Positions 46,203-56,079 of a stretch of DNA of 64,000 nucleotides are shown here, one piece after another. A program made the translations under genes and the position numbers. Numbering within the stretch: the stretch's first letter is position 1; each line of letters begins with the position of its first letter. The notes beneath the pieces were generated by a model. The model saw nothing but the letters and a program-made list of their open reading frames with translations. It did not search any database and was not told the origin of the DNA. Origin of the DNA: Gemmatimonadota bacterium (lineage in GTDB: Bacteria > Gemmatimonadota > Gemmatimonadetes > Gemmatimonadales > GWC2-71-9); assembly GCA_003221895.1 (NCBI GenBank), contig QHUJ01000119.1, positions 62,001-126,000 on the forward strand. Direction: 5' to 3'.

Positions 46203-47501
46203 ATGACACCGACTGAACAACCGGCCCCCCCGCCCCCGCCCCAGCCCCGTCCCACTCGGGCGCCCATGTCCGGGCGAGCCATCGTCCAGAGCCAATTCGA
46301 CCGGGCCGCCGACCTCATCAATCTCGAAGCGTACATGCGGAAGATCCTCATGTCCCCCTTCCGCGAAGTGCAGGTCGAGGTTCCGGTCCGCATGGATGAC
46401 GGCCGGATCGAGGTGTTCACCGGCTATCGCATCCAGCACAACGGCGCGCGCGGCCCCTGCAAAGGGGGCATCCGCTACCATCCCGAGGCCGATCACGACG
46501 AGGTGCTCGGTCTCGCGGCCATCATGACGTGGAAGACGGCGCTGATGGACATTCCCTTCGGCGGCGCCAAAGGTGGCGTAACCGTCGACCCGAAGAAGCT
46601 CTCCAAGCTCGAGCTGGAGCGTCTCACACGCCGCTTCACGCAGCGGGTGGCGATCGTGCTGGGCCCCTATCGCGACATTCCGGCTCCCGACGTCAACACC
46701 AATGCCCAGGTGATGGCCTGGATCCTCGACGAGTACTCGAACCGCCAGGGGTATAGCCCCGCCGTCGTCACCGGCAAGCCTATAGCGCTGGGCGGATCGC
46801 TCGGCCGCGAGGAAGCGACGGGGCGGGGCGTGATGTACGTGATGCAGGAGTACGCGCGTGACTTCGGCATCACGGTGAAAGGTGGGCGGGTGGTGATCCA
46901 GGGGTTCGGAAACGTCGGCAGTCATCTTGCGCGTCTCCTCGACAGCGAAGCCGGCGCAAAAGTCGTCGCGGTCAGCGCCGTGGAGGGCGGCGTGTACAAC
47001 GACAAGGGGCTCGACATTCCCGGGCTACTCGCGCACGTCGCACAGGGGAAACCCGTGCCCGAATGGACTGGCGGCAAGCGAATCACCAACGACGAGCTGT
47101 GGACGGTTCCCTGCGACTGGCTCGTACCTGCCGCACTTGGTGGGGTGATTACCAAGGAAGCCAACGCCACCACAATCGACTGCAAGGTCGTGGTCGAAGG
47201 CGCCAACGAACCTACCACGCCCACGGCCGATCGGATTCTGGAGGAGCGCGGCATTGCGGTGATCCCCGATTTCCTGGCCAATGCCGGCGGCGTGACGGTC
47301 AGCTATTACGAGTGGGCCCAGAACCTCCAGCAGTACCGCTGGACGCATGAGCAGGTTAATCGCGAGCTCAAAGCGACGCTCACGAAGGCGTATGCGTCGG
47401 TGCGGGATTTGGCGCAGGAAAAGAAGGTGACCTTCAGGACAGCCGCGTATGGAATCGCGTTACAGCGAGTGGCTGACGCGGAACGACTAAGAGGAAACTA
47501 G
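46203..47501 (+). CDS. gdhA: Glu/Leu/Phe/Val dehydrogenase (glutamate dehydrogenase)
   Basis: GPCKGGIRYHPEADHDEVLGLAAIMTWKTALMDIPFGGAKGGVTVDP, APDVNTNAQVMAWILDEYS, GFGNVGSHLARLL. Confidence 0.96.
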   Translation: MTPTEQPAPPPPPQPRPTRAPMSGRAIVQSQFDRAADLINLEAYMRKILMSPFREVQVEVPVRMDDGRIEVFTGYRIQHNGARGPCKGGIRYHPEADHDEVLGLAAIMTWKTALMDIPFGGAKGGVTVDPKKLSKLELERLTRRFTQRVAIVLGPYRDIPAPDVNTNAQVMAWILDEYSNRQGYSPAVVTGKPIALGGSLGREEATGRGVMYVMQEYARDFGITVKGGRVVIQGFGNVGSHLARLLDSEAGAKVVAVSAVEGGVYNDKGLDIPGLLAHVAQGKPVPEWTGGKRITNDELWTVPCDWLVPAALGGVITKEANATTIDCKVVVEGANEPTTPTADRILEERGIAVIPDFLANAGGVTVSYYEWAQNLQQYRWTHEQVNRELKATLTKAYASVRDLAQEKKVTFRTAAYGIALQRVADAERLRGN

Positions 47502-48616
47502 TCTTCGTTCATCCCTGGACGTGAGTACAGGGCCCTGTACGGGTCGCGGTCCGGCTGGGTGAACACTCGTATTTGAATCGCCCGCACCGTCTCAGCGATG
47601 TCCGCGTTGTTCTGCAGGTAGATCTCGTCGAAGAGGTTGAGATCCATCCGATACAGCCGCTCGGCGATGATCACCGCGTTATTCAGCGGCGCCTGCGCGA
47701 ACCAGCGCCAGTCGTAGGTCTCCAGCGACTGCCCCACGGGGCCACGAAACTGCTCCCGGGCCCACCCGAACAGCGTCTCTCGCACCTGCTCCAGGCGCGC
47801 GCTGGTGAGCGGCTCCGCGTAGGCGGAATCGAGCCGGCGGGCGAGCTCCGCGTAGAACACGTCCAGCGTCCGCTCGTCACGCCAGCGCGCCGCCGCTCGA
47901 TGCGCGTCGATCGTGTCGCGGCGCGAGCGAAAGAAGGCCTCGGCCCCGCGATAGCCGACAAAGCTCGCAAAGCTTTCGTTGAATGGCGTCTGGCTCTTCA
48001 CGTACAGCGTGTTGTGCGCCAGCTCGTGAATCACCGTCGCGACGAGCTCCATCGTGTCCCGGCTCATCGCGGTCGAAAACAACGGATCGCTGAGATACCC
48101 GAGCGTGGAGAACGCGCCCGAGGGGCGCAGGAAGACGTCGAGACCCTGCTGCTCGAGGTGCTGCGATTCGCTGCGCGCGCGGGACGCCTTGAAGAACCCC
48201 TTGTAGGGGACGATGCCGACGATCGGATACGTCCACGTGACTTCCCGCAGCTTGTCACGCCGGCTCGCGGAGAGCACCAGCAGCAGCGTATCGCGGCCCA
48301 CATCGACGTAGGTGGTATATGTCTTGCCGACCGCGAGTCCCAGGGAGTCGGCGGCAAAGGCGCGCGCCGCGAGCACCAGGGCGAACCGCTGGCGCAGCGC
48401 CGCCGGCGTCGTCGCGTCAGTGATGAGCTTGTCGATCGAACGCCGCCTGAGCAGCAGGCGGGCTTCTTCGATCCCCGCGCGAGCGATGTAACGCGCGTCC
48501 GCGCTGATGAGCAGCACGAAGACGATGCCGGCTGCCACCGCGCCGAGCGCGATGGCGAGGATCCGCTTCAGGAGGCGTCCCCACCGGGGGCGAGCCCGTT
48601 CGACTAGGGTGTCCAC
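47498..48616 (-). CDS. predicted aminopeptidase, HExxH-type (COG4324-like)
   Basis: N-terminal TM; ELVATVIHELAHNTLYVKSQTPFNESFASFVGYRGAEAFF. Confidence 0.8.
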   Translation of the reverse strand: MDTLVERARPRWGRLLKRILAIALGAVAAGIVFVLLISADARYIARAGIEEARLLLRRRSIDKLITDATTPAALRQRFALVLAARAFAADSLGLAVGKTYTTYVDVGRDTLLLVLSASRRDKLREVTWTYPIVGIVPYKGFFKASRARSESQHLEQQGLDVFLRPSGAFSTLGYLSDPLFSTAMSRDTMELVATVIHELAHNTLYVKSQTPFNESFASFVGYRGAEAFFRSRRDTIDAHRAAARWRDERTLDVFYAELARRLDSAYAEPLTSARLEQVRETLFGWAREQFRGPVGQSLETYDWRWFAQAPLNNAVIIAERLYRMDLNLFDEIYLQNNADIAETVRAIQIRVFTQPDRDPYRALYSRPGMNED

Positions 48617-49554
48617 CGCAATCCCACGCGATGCGTGCCGCCACCCAGCACGTCATACGACCGGTACGCATAGTCCATCGCGAGGCCGCCCAGCACCACA
48701 CCCCCCCCGAACGTCCAATTCGACGCGTCTGTGATCGTGGGACGCGTGGCATAGCCGATTCGGCCGACCAACCCCACGCCGTTCGTCACGACGCCGGCTT
48801 CGACACCCTGGATGAGGACCGCGCTCTTGTCCCTCTCCCATAAGCCTTCGAGTGTCGTGAGCAGTCGATATGTGCCCTGGGGATCGGTGTAGTTGAGCGT
48901 CAAACCGGCGCGGGTACGGCGCGGCAGCAGCGCGCCACTCCCCAGATCGCCGCCCAAATTCTGCACGCTGACACCAAGGGCCATGATATCGAAGACGGCG
49001 ATCGCCATGCCGATGTCTCCCGCCCACGCGTCGCGCGATTCCGCGCCGATCTGCTGCCGATCGTACTTTACGGTGGCGCCGAGGGCGGCAAAGCCGCGCC
49101 GATACACGAGCGACGACGCCGCGAGCCCCTCGTAGGGGTGGAACGAAGCACCCGTCGCCATGCCGCGGCGACCGCCCGTCGACGGGTCGGGGACGATCTC
49201 GGGTTCGGTGCCGTAATCGAGCGCCTGGGCACCGAACCCCAACGTGAACCGCGTGACGCGCAGTGCCATCGCCGCCGATGAGATCGCCGTGCCCTCGAGA
49301 TACGGCTCGTACGAGCCCTCGAGGCCGAGGTGGCGAATCGTGGCGATCCCCGCCGGGTTGGCGAACAGCGAAGCGGGGTCGCCCACGAGCGCGGCTCCCG
49401 CACCGCCCAACGCCGCGGCGCGCGTCGAGCCTGGGAGAGCGGTCAGGATGGAGCCTTCGGATTGGGCGGTGAGGCGGTTCAGCGGTTGGGCGCTTAGCAA
49501 CGCAACCGCGACGCCAATCGCGCTTCCGCAAAACCGACCAACCGCCGGGGTCAT
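48604..49554 (-). CDS. PorV/PorQ-like outer-membrane beta-barrel protein
   Basis: STRAAALGGAGAALVGDPASLFANPAGIA plus regular beta-strand pattern. Confidence 0.75.
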   Translation of the reverse strand: MTPAVGRFCGSAIGVAVALLSAQPLNRLTAQSEGSILTALPGSTRAAALGGAGAALVGDPASLFANPAGIATIRHLGLEGSYEPYLEGTAISSAAMALRVTRFTLGFGAQALDYGTEPEIVPDPSTGGRRGMATGASFHPYEGLAASSLVYRRGFAALGATVKYDRQQIGAESRDAWAGDIGMAIAVFDIMALGVSVQNLGGDLGSGALLPRRTRAGLTLNYTDPQGTYRLLTTLEGLWERDKSAVLIQGVEAGVVTNGVGLVGRIGYATRPTITDASNWTFGGGVVLGGLAMDYAYRSYDVLGGGTHRVGLRWTP

Positions 49555-51239
49555 TGCAGCCGGATCACATTCACCCGCGGGACGTATGCCGGATTGATCA
49601 GCGCACCGGACGGCGTCGTGAGGTGCACTGTGAAACCCGGGTCACCAGCGGCTTGCGTGGCTCGCAGATACACCCCCGAGCCCGCGCGCAACGTGCTGCT
49701 GAGATCCACGTCGCGACCGACGCTCACGGTCGGGATCAGCGGGAAGGCATGCGGAAAGAGCGTGGGCCGCTGCGAGCTCAGCGAGGAGAATACGGAGTGC
49801 AGCGCCCAGGAATCGTAGCGCAGCTCCGGCGGCCCGCTGCCGTCGTCGGTCATCCAATTCGTCAACGCCCAGCGACTCACGACCTGGGCGAAGGGAGCAC
49901 CGGTGACCGCAGCGATGTTCTGCGCGCCGGTACTACTGGTCTGCACGAGCGAGCGCGAAAACGTATTCCACTGCGCCGTCGTAGCACCCGCCGCGTAACG
50001 GTCCACGACGTACCGCACGAAGAGCCACGCCGCACCGCGCTCCCCCAGCGTCCCAATTCCGGCCGTGGGCAGGAGGAAGTGACTCTGTGTGGAGTCGAGA
50101 TACTTGTAGGCGTTCAGCAGATCCCCCGCATAGAAACGGCAGTTCGCCGTACCGATGGTGCAGTCGGTCAGCCTGGCCGCGGGGTTGGTCTCGTAGCTGC
50201 GCCCGCCCAACTCCTCGGCGTAGTGCGAGAACCCTTCGTTCAGCCAGAGCACCTCGCCCGAGCCGCCCCGGACCAGCACGTGCTGGTTGAAGCTGATCAT
50301 GTGCTGGAACTCGTGCACGAACGTCACCGGCAGGAAGGCCTGAATCTCGGCTACGGTGTGACTGCAGCTCAGCGTTCCCTGAGGATCCGCGACGACGGAG
50401 TAGAACACTTCTCCCTTGTTGGAGCGCGAATCGTTCCGGAACGCGGGATCCAGGTCGGCACCGAAAAAGAATCCGGCGACGAAGCCGGTTTTGTCACACT
50501 CGCTCGCGGTGACGAGCTTGTTCACGACGTTGGTCATGAGCACCAGCACGACCGTGTTGCTGTCGATGTCCGATTCACGGCCGAACGCTGCCGTATCGAC
50601 CGCGTAGAGCCGCTGGTCGAAGACCTTAGCGATGCTGTCGAGCGCGGTCGAATCGGGACCGCCGGCAGGCGCCAGGGTATCGACGTAGATCGCGACTTTG
50701 GACTTGAGCGCGCGAACGCGCGCGCCGACCTTGTCAAAGCGGGAGCAGTCGAGCTTGGCGCACGCCATGAATGTGCGGAGGCTGTTGAGCGCGGGCGGGC
50801 CCGCCGTGATGACGGCCGGCGAAGGAGCAATCACCGGCGAACGGGGGGGGGGTTCCGGAGCGAACCCCCACGACCGGCGCTCATCGCCAATGCGCAGAAA
50901 CGTGTGGAAACGCTCTGCGCTGCCTTCCTCGGCCCCGGTCATCGCCACAGGTGGCGCAGGAGCCGGTGGCCGAATCGTGTCGCCGCCGAGCACGAAGCTC
51001 GTCATCTGGCCCGGAGTGCCGGTGGCGAGCTGCGGGACCACCAGGTATTCGACGATCGAGCTGGTGGCGGGAAACTCGACGCACCCGGAATCGACGCCGG
51101 CGTCGAGCGACACGTATTGGGTTACCGCGAGATTCACCGGTATGCCGCCCGTGCATGGGCGGATGCCCGGCTCGGTGCCGCTGCTACACGCGACTAACCA
51201 GATTGTCCCCGTCAACCACCAGAGCGGTCTCTGCAACAT
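49551..51239 (-). CDS. secreted lipoprotein metallopeptidase (M30-like, HExxH)
   Basis: Signal/lipobox MLQRPLWWLTGTIWLVAC; FVHEFQHMISFNQHVL...VLWLNEGFSHYAEELGG. Confidence 0.75.
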   Translation of the reverse strand: MLQRPLWWLTGTIWLVACSSGTEPGIRPCTGGIPVNLAVTQYVSLDAGVDSGCVEFPATSSIVEYLVVPQLATGTPGQMTSFVLGGDTIRPPAPAPPVAMTGAEEGSAERFHTFLRIGDERRSWGFAPEPPPRSPVIAPSPAVITAGPPALNSLRTFMACAKLDCSRFDKVGARVRALKSKVAIYVDTLAPAGGPDSTALDSIAKVFDQRLYAVDTAAFGRESDIDSNTVVLVLMTNVVNKLVTASECDKTGFVAGFFFGADLDPAFRNDSRSNKGEVFYSVVADPQGTLSCSHTVAEIQAFLPVTFVHEFQHMISFNQHVLVRGGSGEVLWLNEGFSHYAEELGGRSYETNPAARLTDCTIGTANCRFYAGDLLNAYKYLDSTQSHFLLPTAGIGTLGERGAAWLFVRYVVDRYAAGATTAQWNTFSRSLVQTSSTGAQNIAAVTGAPFAQVVSRWALTNWMTDDGSGPPELRYDSWALHSVFSSLSSQRPTLFPHAFPLIPTVSVGRDVDLSSTLRAGSGVYLRATQAAGDPGFTVHLTTPSGALINPAYVPRVNVIRLQ

Positions 51240-52542
51240 CCCGTTCCCCCCGTCGTTCTGTGACTTCACCAGTGCGCCGCAAAGCCCCTTGGAAGCAGAT
51301 CGGACCGGCCACTTCATGGAATCCGATCATTGCCACGAGCAGCGCTTCCAACGAGACATTCCACTCCGGAAACGCACTGCGTAGCACGGCGGCGAGCGTG
51401 ATGGCCATTCCGCCCTGGGAAACCAGGCCCAGCCAGCCGTATTTGCCCATCTCGGCGCTAACCGCCGGGTGTCGGCCGGCCAGCTGGAGCCCCCAGCGCA
51501 ACCCGTTGATCCGCAAGGCCACGAACAGTATGGCCCAAGGGAAGAGCCCCAGCTCATCGAGTGGATCAAAGCTCAGGCTGGCCCCTGCGAGCGCAAAAAA
51601 TACGACATAGATCGGAACCGCGCACCGTTCAAGCTCCACGTCGAGACGCTCGCTCTCGACCGGGGCCGTGTTGCGCAACGTGAAGCCCGCGGCGAGCCCC
51701 AGCAGGACAGCCTCGAGCCCGGTCAGCCGCACGACCTGAGCAATAATGAAAGCGAAGGCGACTAACGCCCACACCACCCGAATCGCACGGAGGTACTGCG
51801 CCATAACGAGGCCCAGCGCGGCGCCCACGCCCAGCGACCCTACGATCATCAGCAGCGCGCGCACGGCGCTGCCGGGGATCACCGCGCCGCTGCTCGCCAG
51901 CGGTCGCGCGATGGCTAACACAACAACCAGGCATACCGCCGCGGCGACCGTTTGCAGGATCGTGACATTCACCATGCTGCGCGACAGCGCGCCGCGGGCA
52001 CCGACGTCTCGGATCAGGGCCCACGTCACCGTGGGAGATGCGACTGCCGCAAACGTGCCGAGCACGAGCGCAACGGTGAGCGCGTCCCGAAATGGTTGAT
52101 GCGCGGTGAGGGGGAACCACGGACTGACCGTGAGCGTGACGAGCGTGACCACCACGAACGGCGCGCCCATCGCGCCGCCGATCACGCGCGACAGCACGAG
52201 GCGCTCCTGACCCCGAAAGGCATCGAGGCTGAGTTTGGAACCGGCAGCCAGCGCAATGAGGGCCAGGGCGCCGGTCGAGATGACGCTCAATACCTCCAGC
52301 TCATCGAGCCGGATCAGCCCGAGCCACGCCGGCCCCGCGATGAAGCCGACGAGGACGTAGCCGACGATGCGCGGCAATCGGATGCGCTGCGCGACCGCAC
52401 CGCCGATGTACGCCGCGATCAAGACGAGGCCGAGCGACAATGTCGCGCGCGCCTCGACCGGAACTTGTGCGCCGGTCGAGCGGGCGATTCGCTCTAACAT
52501 CGCGGTGATGATGAAGGTGACCGCAAGCAACAGCCATTGCAT
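51184..52542 (-). CDS. cation:proton antiporter-like membrane protein (CPA2-type)
   Basis: About 12 hydrophobic segments; RLPRIVGYVLVGFIAGPAWLGLI, GLAAGFTLRNTAPVES, WLGLVSQGGMAITLAAVL. Confidence 0.8.
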   Translation of the reverse strand: MQWLLLAVTFIITAMLERIARSTGAQVPVEARATLSLGLVLIAAYIGGAVAQRIRLPRIVGYVLVGFIAGPAWLGLIRLDELEVLSVISTGALALIALAAGSKLSLDAFRGQERLVLSRVIGGAMGAPFVVVTLVTLTVSPWFPLTAHQPFRDALTVALVLGTFAAVASPTVTWALIRDVGARGALSRSMVNVTILQTVAAAVCLVVVLAIARPLASSGAVIPGSAVRALLMIVGSLGVGAALGLVMAQYLRAIRVVWALVAFAFIIAQVVRLTGLEAVLLGLAAGFTLRNTAPVESERLDVELERCAVPIYVVFFALAGASLSFDPLDELGLFPWAILFVALRINGLRWGLQLAGRHPAVSAEMGKYGWLGLVSQGGMAITLAAVLRSAFPEWNVSLEALLVAMIGFHEVAGPICFQGALRRTGEVTERRGERDVAETALVVDGDNLVSRV

Positions 52543-52578
52543 GACCGCGCAAAATACGGCAGATTCCGCCGGGTAACC

Positions 52579-53028
52579 ATGCCGTTCGTTCATCTCCATA
52601 CCCACAGCGAGTACTCTCTCCTCGACGGCGCGAACCGGATCCCGGATCTCCTGGACCGGGTGCGAGCGCTGGGCATGGATTCGCTGGCGATCACCGACCA
52701 CGGCAATCTGCACGGCGCCTGGTCGTTCTATGCCGAAGCGAAGGCCCGGAAGATTCGGCCGATTCTGGGGTTCGAGGCCTATCTCGCATTCGGCAGCCGC
52801 CACAGCCGCGAAAAGCCGGCGCCGGATGTCCCGCTGGGCTCGCCCTACTCCCACCTGGTGTTGCTCGCGACGAACAAGGTCGGCTATCAGAACCTGATCA
52901 AGCTATCGTCGATCGGGTTTCTGGAAGGCTATTACCGGCGGCCGCGCATCGACAAAGAGGTGCTGGAGCAGCATCGGGAAGGCATCGTCGCGCTGGCTGC
53001 CTGTCTTTCGGGTGAGATCGCGTTGTAA
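52579..53028 (+). CDS. dnaE: DNA polymerase III subunit alpha, N-terminal fragment (PHP domain, first half)
   Basis: MPFVHLHTHSEYSLLDGANRIPDLLDRVRALGMDSLAITDHGNLHGAWSFYAEAKARKIRPILGFEAYLA; ends at TAA 53026-53028 in the same frame as the next ORF. Confidence 0.95.
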   Translation: MPFVHLHTHSEYSLLDGANRIPDLLDRVRALGMDSLAITDHGNLHGAWSFYAEAKARKIRPILGFEAYLAFGSRHSREKPAPDVPLGSPYSHLVLLATNKVGYQNLIKLSSIGFLEGYYRRPRIDKEVLEQHREGIVALAACLSGEIAL

Positions 53029-56000
53029 TTGCGGCAGGGAAACTACGAAGGCGCGAAGGCGAGCGCCGCATGGTTCGCGCGCACGTTTGGACCGAACGGC
53101 TTCTGGCTCGAGGTCCAGAATCACGGCCTCCCCGAGGAACAGGCCGTCACCGAAGGGATGTTTCGGATTGGCGCCGAGCTCGGCCTGCCGATCGCTGCGA
53201 CCAACGATGCCCACTATCTGAAGCGGGAAGACGCCGAGGCGCACGACGTGCTGCTCGCGATCGGCACGGGGAAAGACCTCGACGACCCCAAGCGGTTCCG
53301 CTTTTTCGGACAGGAGAGCTACGTCAAGTCCGAGAAGGAGATGCGCGATCTGTTCGGGAAGCGCTCCTCCGACGTATTGGCGGAGACGGCGCGCGTGGCG
53401 GAGCTGTGCGAATTCGATTTCGAGAAACGCTACTTCCTGCCGCAGTTCCCCCGCCCCGCGGAGTTTGCCTCGGATCAGGATCTCCTCGTCCACCTTGCCC
53501 GCCGCGGCGCCATCGAGCGCTACGGCGACCCGCTGCCCGAGGCCGTCGAGCAGCGGCTCGCCTACGAGCTCGACGTCATCACGCGCACGGGATACGCCGG
53601 CTATTTCCTCATCGTGTACGATCTCGTCAAAGCCGCGCGCGATCGCGGTATTCCGGTGGGTCCGGGCCGCGGCTCCGCCGCCGGTTCGCTGATCGCGTAC
53701 GCGCTGCGCATTACCAACGTGGATCCGCTCAAGTTCGACCTCCTGTTCGAGCGCTTTCTGAATCCCGAACGGATTTCGATGCCGGACATCGACCTCGACT
53801 TCTGCTTCGAGCGGCGGGGTGAGGTGCTCGAGTATGCCCGCGAGCGCTACGGGCGCGAGTCGGTGGGCCAGATCATCACGTTCGGGACCCTCAAGGCGCG
53901 GGCCGCGTTCCGCGATGTGGCGCGCACGCTGCGCGTCGAGATGGGCGACGTCGAGCGACTCACCAAGCTGATTCCGTCAGGCCCGGCGTTCAGCATCACG
54001 CTCACCGAAGCCGGCGAGAAAGTGCCCGAAGTGAAAGCCGCCGCCGCGCAGGATGAGCGGATCCGCAAAGTCCTGGACCTGGGCGCGCGCATCGAGGGGC
54101 TGGCGCGCCACGCGTCGGTGCACGCCGCCGGCGTCGTGATCGCGCCGGGACCACTGACCGATTACGTGCCCGTCTGCACCGCTCCCGATTCCAAGACTGA
54201 TTCGGACGCGATCATCACGCAGTATGACATGGTCGGGCTCGAGCACGTCGGCATGCTGAAGATCGATCTGCTCGGGCTGAAGACGCTGACGGTGCTGCAC
54301 GACGCCACGCGCATGGTGGCGGAGCGGCACGGGGTCACCATCGATCTCGAGCGTCCCGATCTCGACGATCCCAAGGTGTATGCCCTGCTTCGCTCCGGAC
54401 GCACCGCCGGCATCTTCCAGTTTGAATCGCCGCTCGCGACCGACTGCCTGCGCAACATGAAGTGCGACCGGTTCGACGATCTGGTCGCGACGAACGCATT
54501 GCTCCGCCCGGGGCCGCTGGACACCGGGATGTATCTCGTCTTCATCAACCGCAAACTCGGCCGCGAGAAGGTCCGCTATCCGCATCCTGCGCTCGAAGAG
54601 ATTCTTGCGCCGACCTACGGCGTGATCGTCTATCAGGAACAGGTGATGCGGATCGCGAGCGCGCTGGCCGGCTACTCGCTCGCTGAAGCCGACGTGCTGC
54701 GCAAGGCGGTGGGCAAGAAAATCAAGGAGCTGATCCAGGAGGAGCTGAGCAATTTCGTGAAGCGCGCCATCGCGCGCGGGCACGACAAGCGCACAGTCGA
54801 GGAAATCGCCGCGCAGATCGAGACCTTCGGCCGGTACGGCTTCAACAAGTCGCACTCGGTCGCGTACTCGATCCTCTCCTACCAGACGGCGTGGTTCAAG
54901 ACGTACTATCCCGCGGAGTTCATGGCGGCGCTGTTGTCGTCGGAAATCGGCAACACCGACCGCGTGGTGCAATACATCAACGAGGCGCGCGAGCTCGGGC
55001 TGCAGGTGCTCGCGCCCGACGTGAACGAGTCGGGCTATAAGTTCACCGTCGTGGGGGACAAGCGGATTCGGTTCGGGCTCGGCGCGGTGCGCAATGTCGG
55101 GGAAGGCGCCATCGCTTCGATCATCGCCGGCCGGCAAGCAGCGGGTGGGGGGGGGCCGTACCGCTCGCTCGTGGAGCTGTGCGACCGGATCGATCTGCGA
55201 TTGTGTAACAAGCGCGTGATCGAGTCGCTGATCGATGCCGGCGCCTGCGACTCACTGGGGGGTGAACGCTCCCAGCTCGTGGCCGCGCTGGACCATGCGT
55301 TCAGTGAAGCGCAGGTGCGCCAGCAGGAGCGTTTTTCGGGCCAGCAGGCCCTGTTTGGCGATGACGCGCCGGTGGCGCCGCCTCCGGCGACGCTGCCGGA
55401 CGTCCCCCCCTGGTCTGAGCATGACCGCCTGACCCGCGAGAAGAGCGTCCTGGGCTTCTTCATTTCCGGCCACCCCCTCGCCAAGTACCGCGCGGAGGTG
55501 GAGCTTTTTGGGACCCGTACGACCGCCACCCTGGGCCTCTGGAGCGAGCAGAAGGTCAGCGTCGCCGCTGTCGTGACGGTGGTCAAGCGGCAGATCTCAA
55601 AGAAATCGGGTGCCGAATACGCGCGGCTTACGCTGGAGGATTTCCATGGCACCGCGGAGGCACTGGTATTTCCGGAGTCGTGGGCCAAGCTCAACGGCGT
55701 GATTCACGCCGACGGCTCGTATCTGCTCACCGGGGGCTACATCACACGCGACCGCGGTGAGGAGCAGGCGCCGTTTATCGTCGATGGGGCACGCGTGCTG
55801 GACGATTTGAAGCCGAGTGGCGCGATCGGCGTGGCGCTCCGCTGGACGACCGCCAGGCGGCCCGAACCGGAGACCGCGCGCGCCATCGCCGCGCTGTGCG
55901 CGGCGCATCCGGGACCGACGCCGGTGTTTCTGGAGTGGAGCGGCACGAATGGCTCCGGGAATGAAGCGGTGAGATTGCGCAGCCGCTCGTTCCGGGTGGA

Positions 56001-56079
56001 CGCGGCGGACGATCTCCTGGCGGCATTGCGGGATCTCGTGGGGGGAGGAGCGGATGGTGTGCGCTTGGTGAGATCGTAA
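53029..56079 (+). CDS. dnaE: DNA polymerase III subunit alpha, remainder
   Basis: Same frame as 52579-53028; RGSAAGSLIAYALRITNVDPLKFDLLFERFLNPERISMPDIDLDFCFERRGEVLEYARERYG; OB domain KKSGAEYARLTLEDFHGTAEALVFPESW. Confidence 0.96.
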   Translation: MRQGNYEGAKASAAWFARTFGPNGFWLEVQNHGLPEEQAVTEGMFRIGAELGLPIAATNDAHYLKREDAEAHDVLLAIGTGKDLDDPKRFRFFGQESYVKSEKEMRDLFGKRSSDVLAETARVAELCEFDFEKRYFLPQFPRPAEFASDQDLLVHLARRGAIERYGDPLPEAVEQRLAYELDVITRTGYAGYFLIVYDLVKAARDRGIPVGPGRGSAAGSLIAYALRITNVDPLKFDLLFERFLNPERISMPDIDLDFCFERRGEVLEYARERYGRESVGQIITFGTLKARAAFRDVARTLRVEMGDVERLTKLIPSGPAFSITLTEAGEKVPEVKAAAAQDERIRKVLDLGARIEGLARHASVHAAGVVIAPGPLTDYVPVCTAPDSKTDSDAIITQYDMVGLEHVGMLKIDLLGLKTLTVLHDATRMVAERHGVTIDLERPDLDDPKVYALLRSGRTAGIFQFESPLATDCLRNMKCDRFDDLVATNALLRPGPLDTGMYLVFINRKLGREKVRYPHPALEEILAPTYGVIVYQEQVMRIASALAGYSLAEADVLRKAVGKKIKELIQEELSNFVKRAIARGHDKRTVEEIAAQIETFGRYGFNKSHSVAYSILSYQTAWFKTYYPAEFMAALLSSEIGNTDRVVQYINEARELGLQVLAPDVNESGYKFTVVGDKRIRFGLGAVRNVGEGAIASIIAGRQAAGGGGPYRSLVELCDRIDLRLCNKRVIESLIDAGACDSLGGERSQLVAALDHAFSEAQVRQQERFSGQQALFGDDAPVAPPPATLPDVPPWSEHDRLTREKSVLGFFISGHPLAKYRAEVELFGTRTTATLGLWSEQKVSVAAVVTVVKRQISKKSGAEYARLTLEDFHGTAEALVFPESWAKLNGVIHADGSYLLTGGYITRDRGEEQAPFIVDGARVLDDLKPSGAIGVALRWTTARRPEPETARAIAALCAAHPGPTPVFLEWSGTNGSGNEAVRLRSRSFRVDAADDLLAALRDLVGGGADGVRLVRS

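Noticed and set aside
53029-53100. Split-intein explanation for the dnaE break
   Set aside because: No intein splicing motifs on either side; the two ORFs abut in frame with only a stop codon between them.
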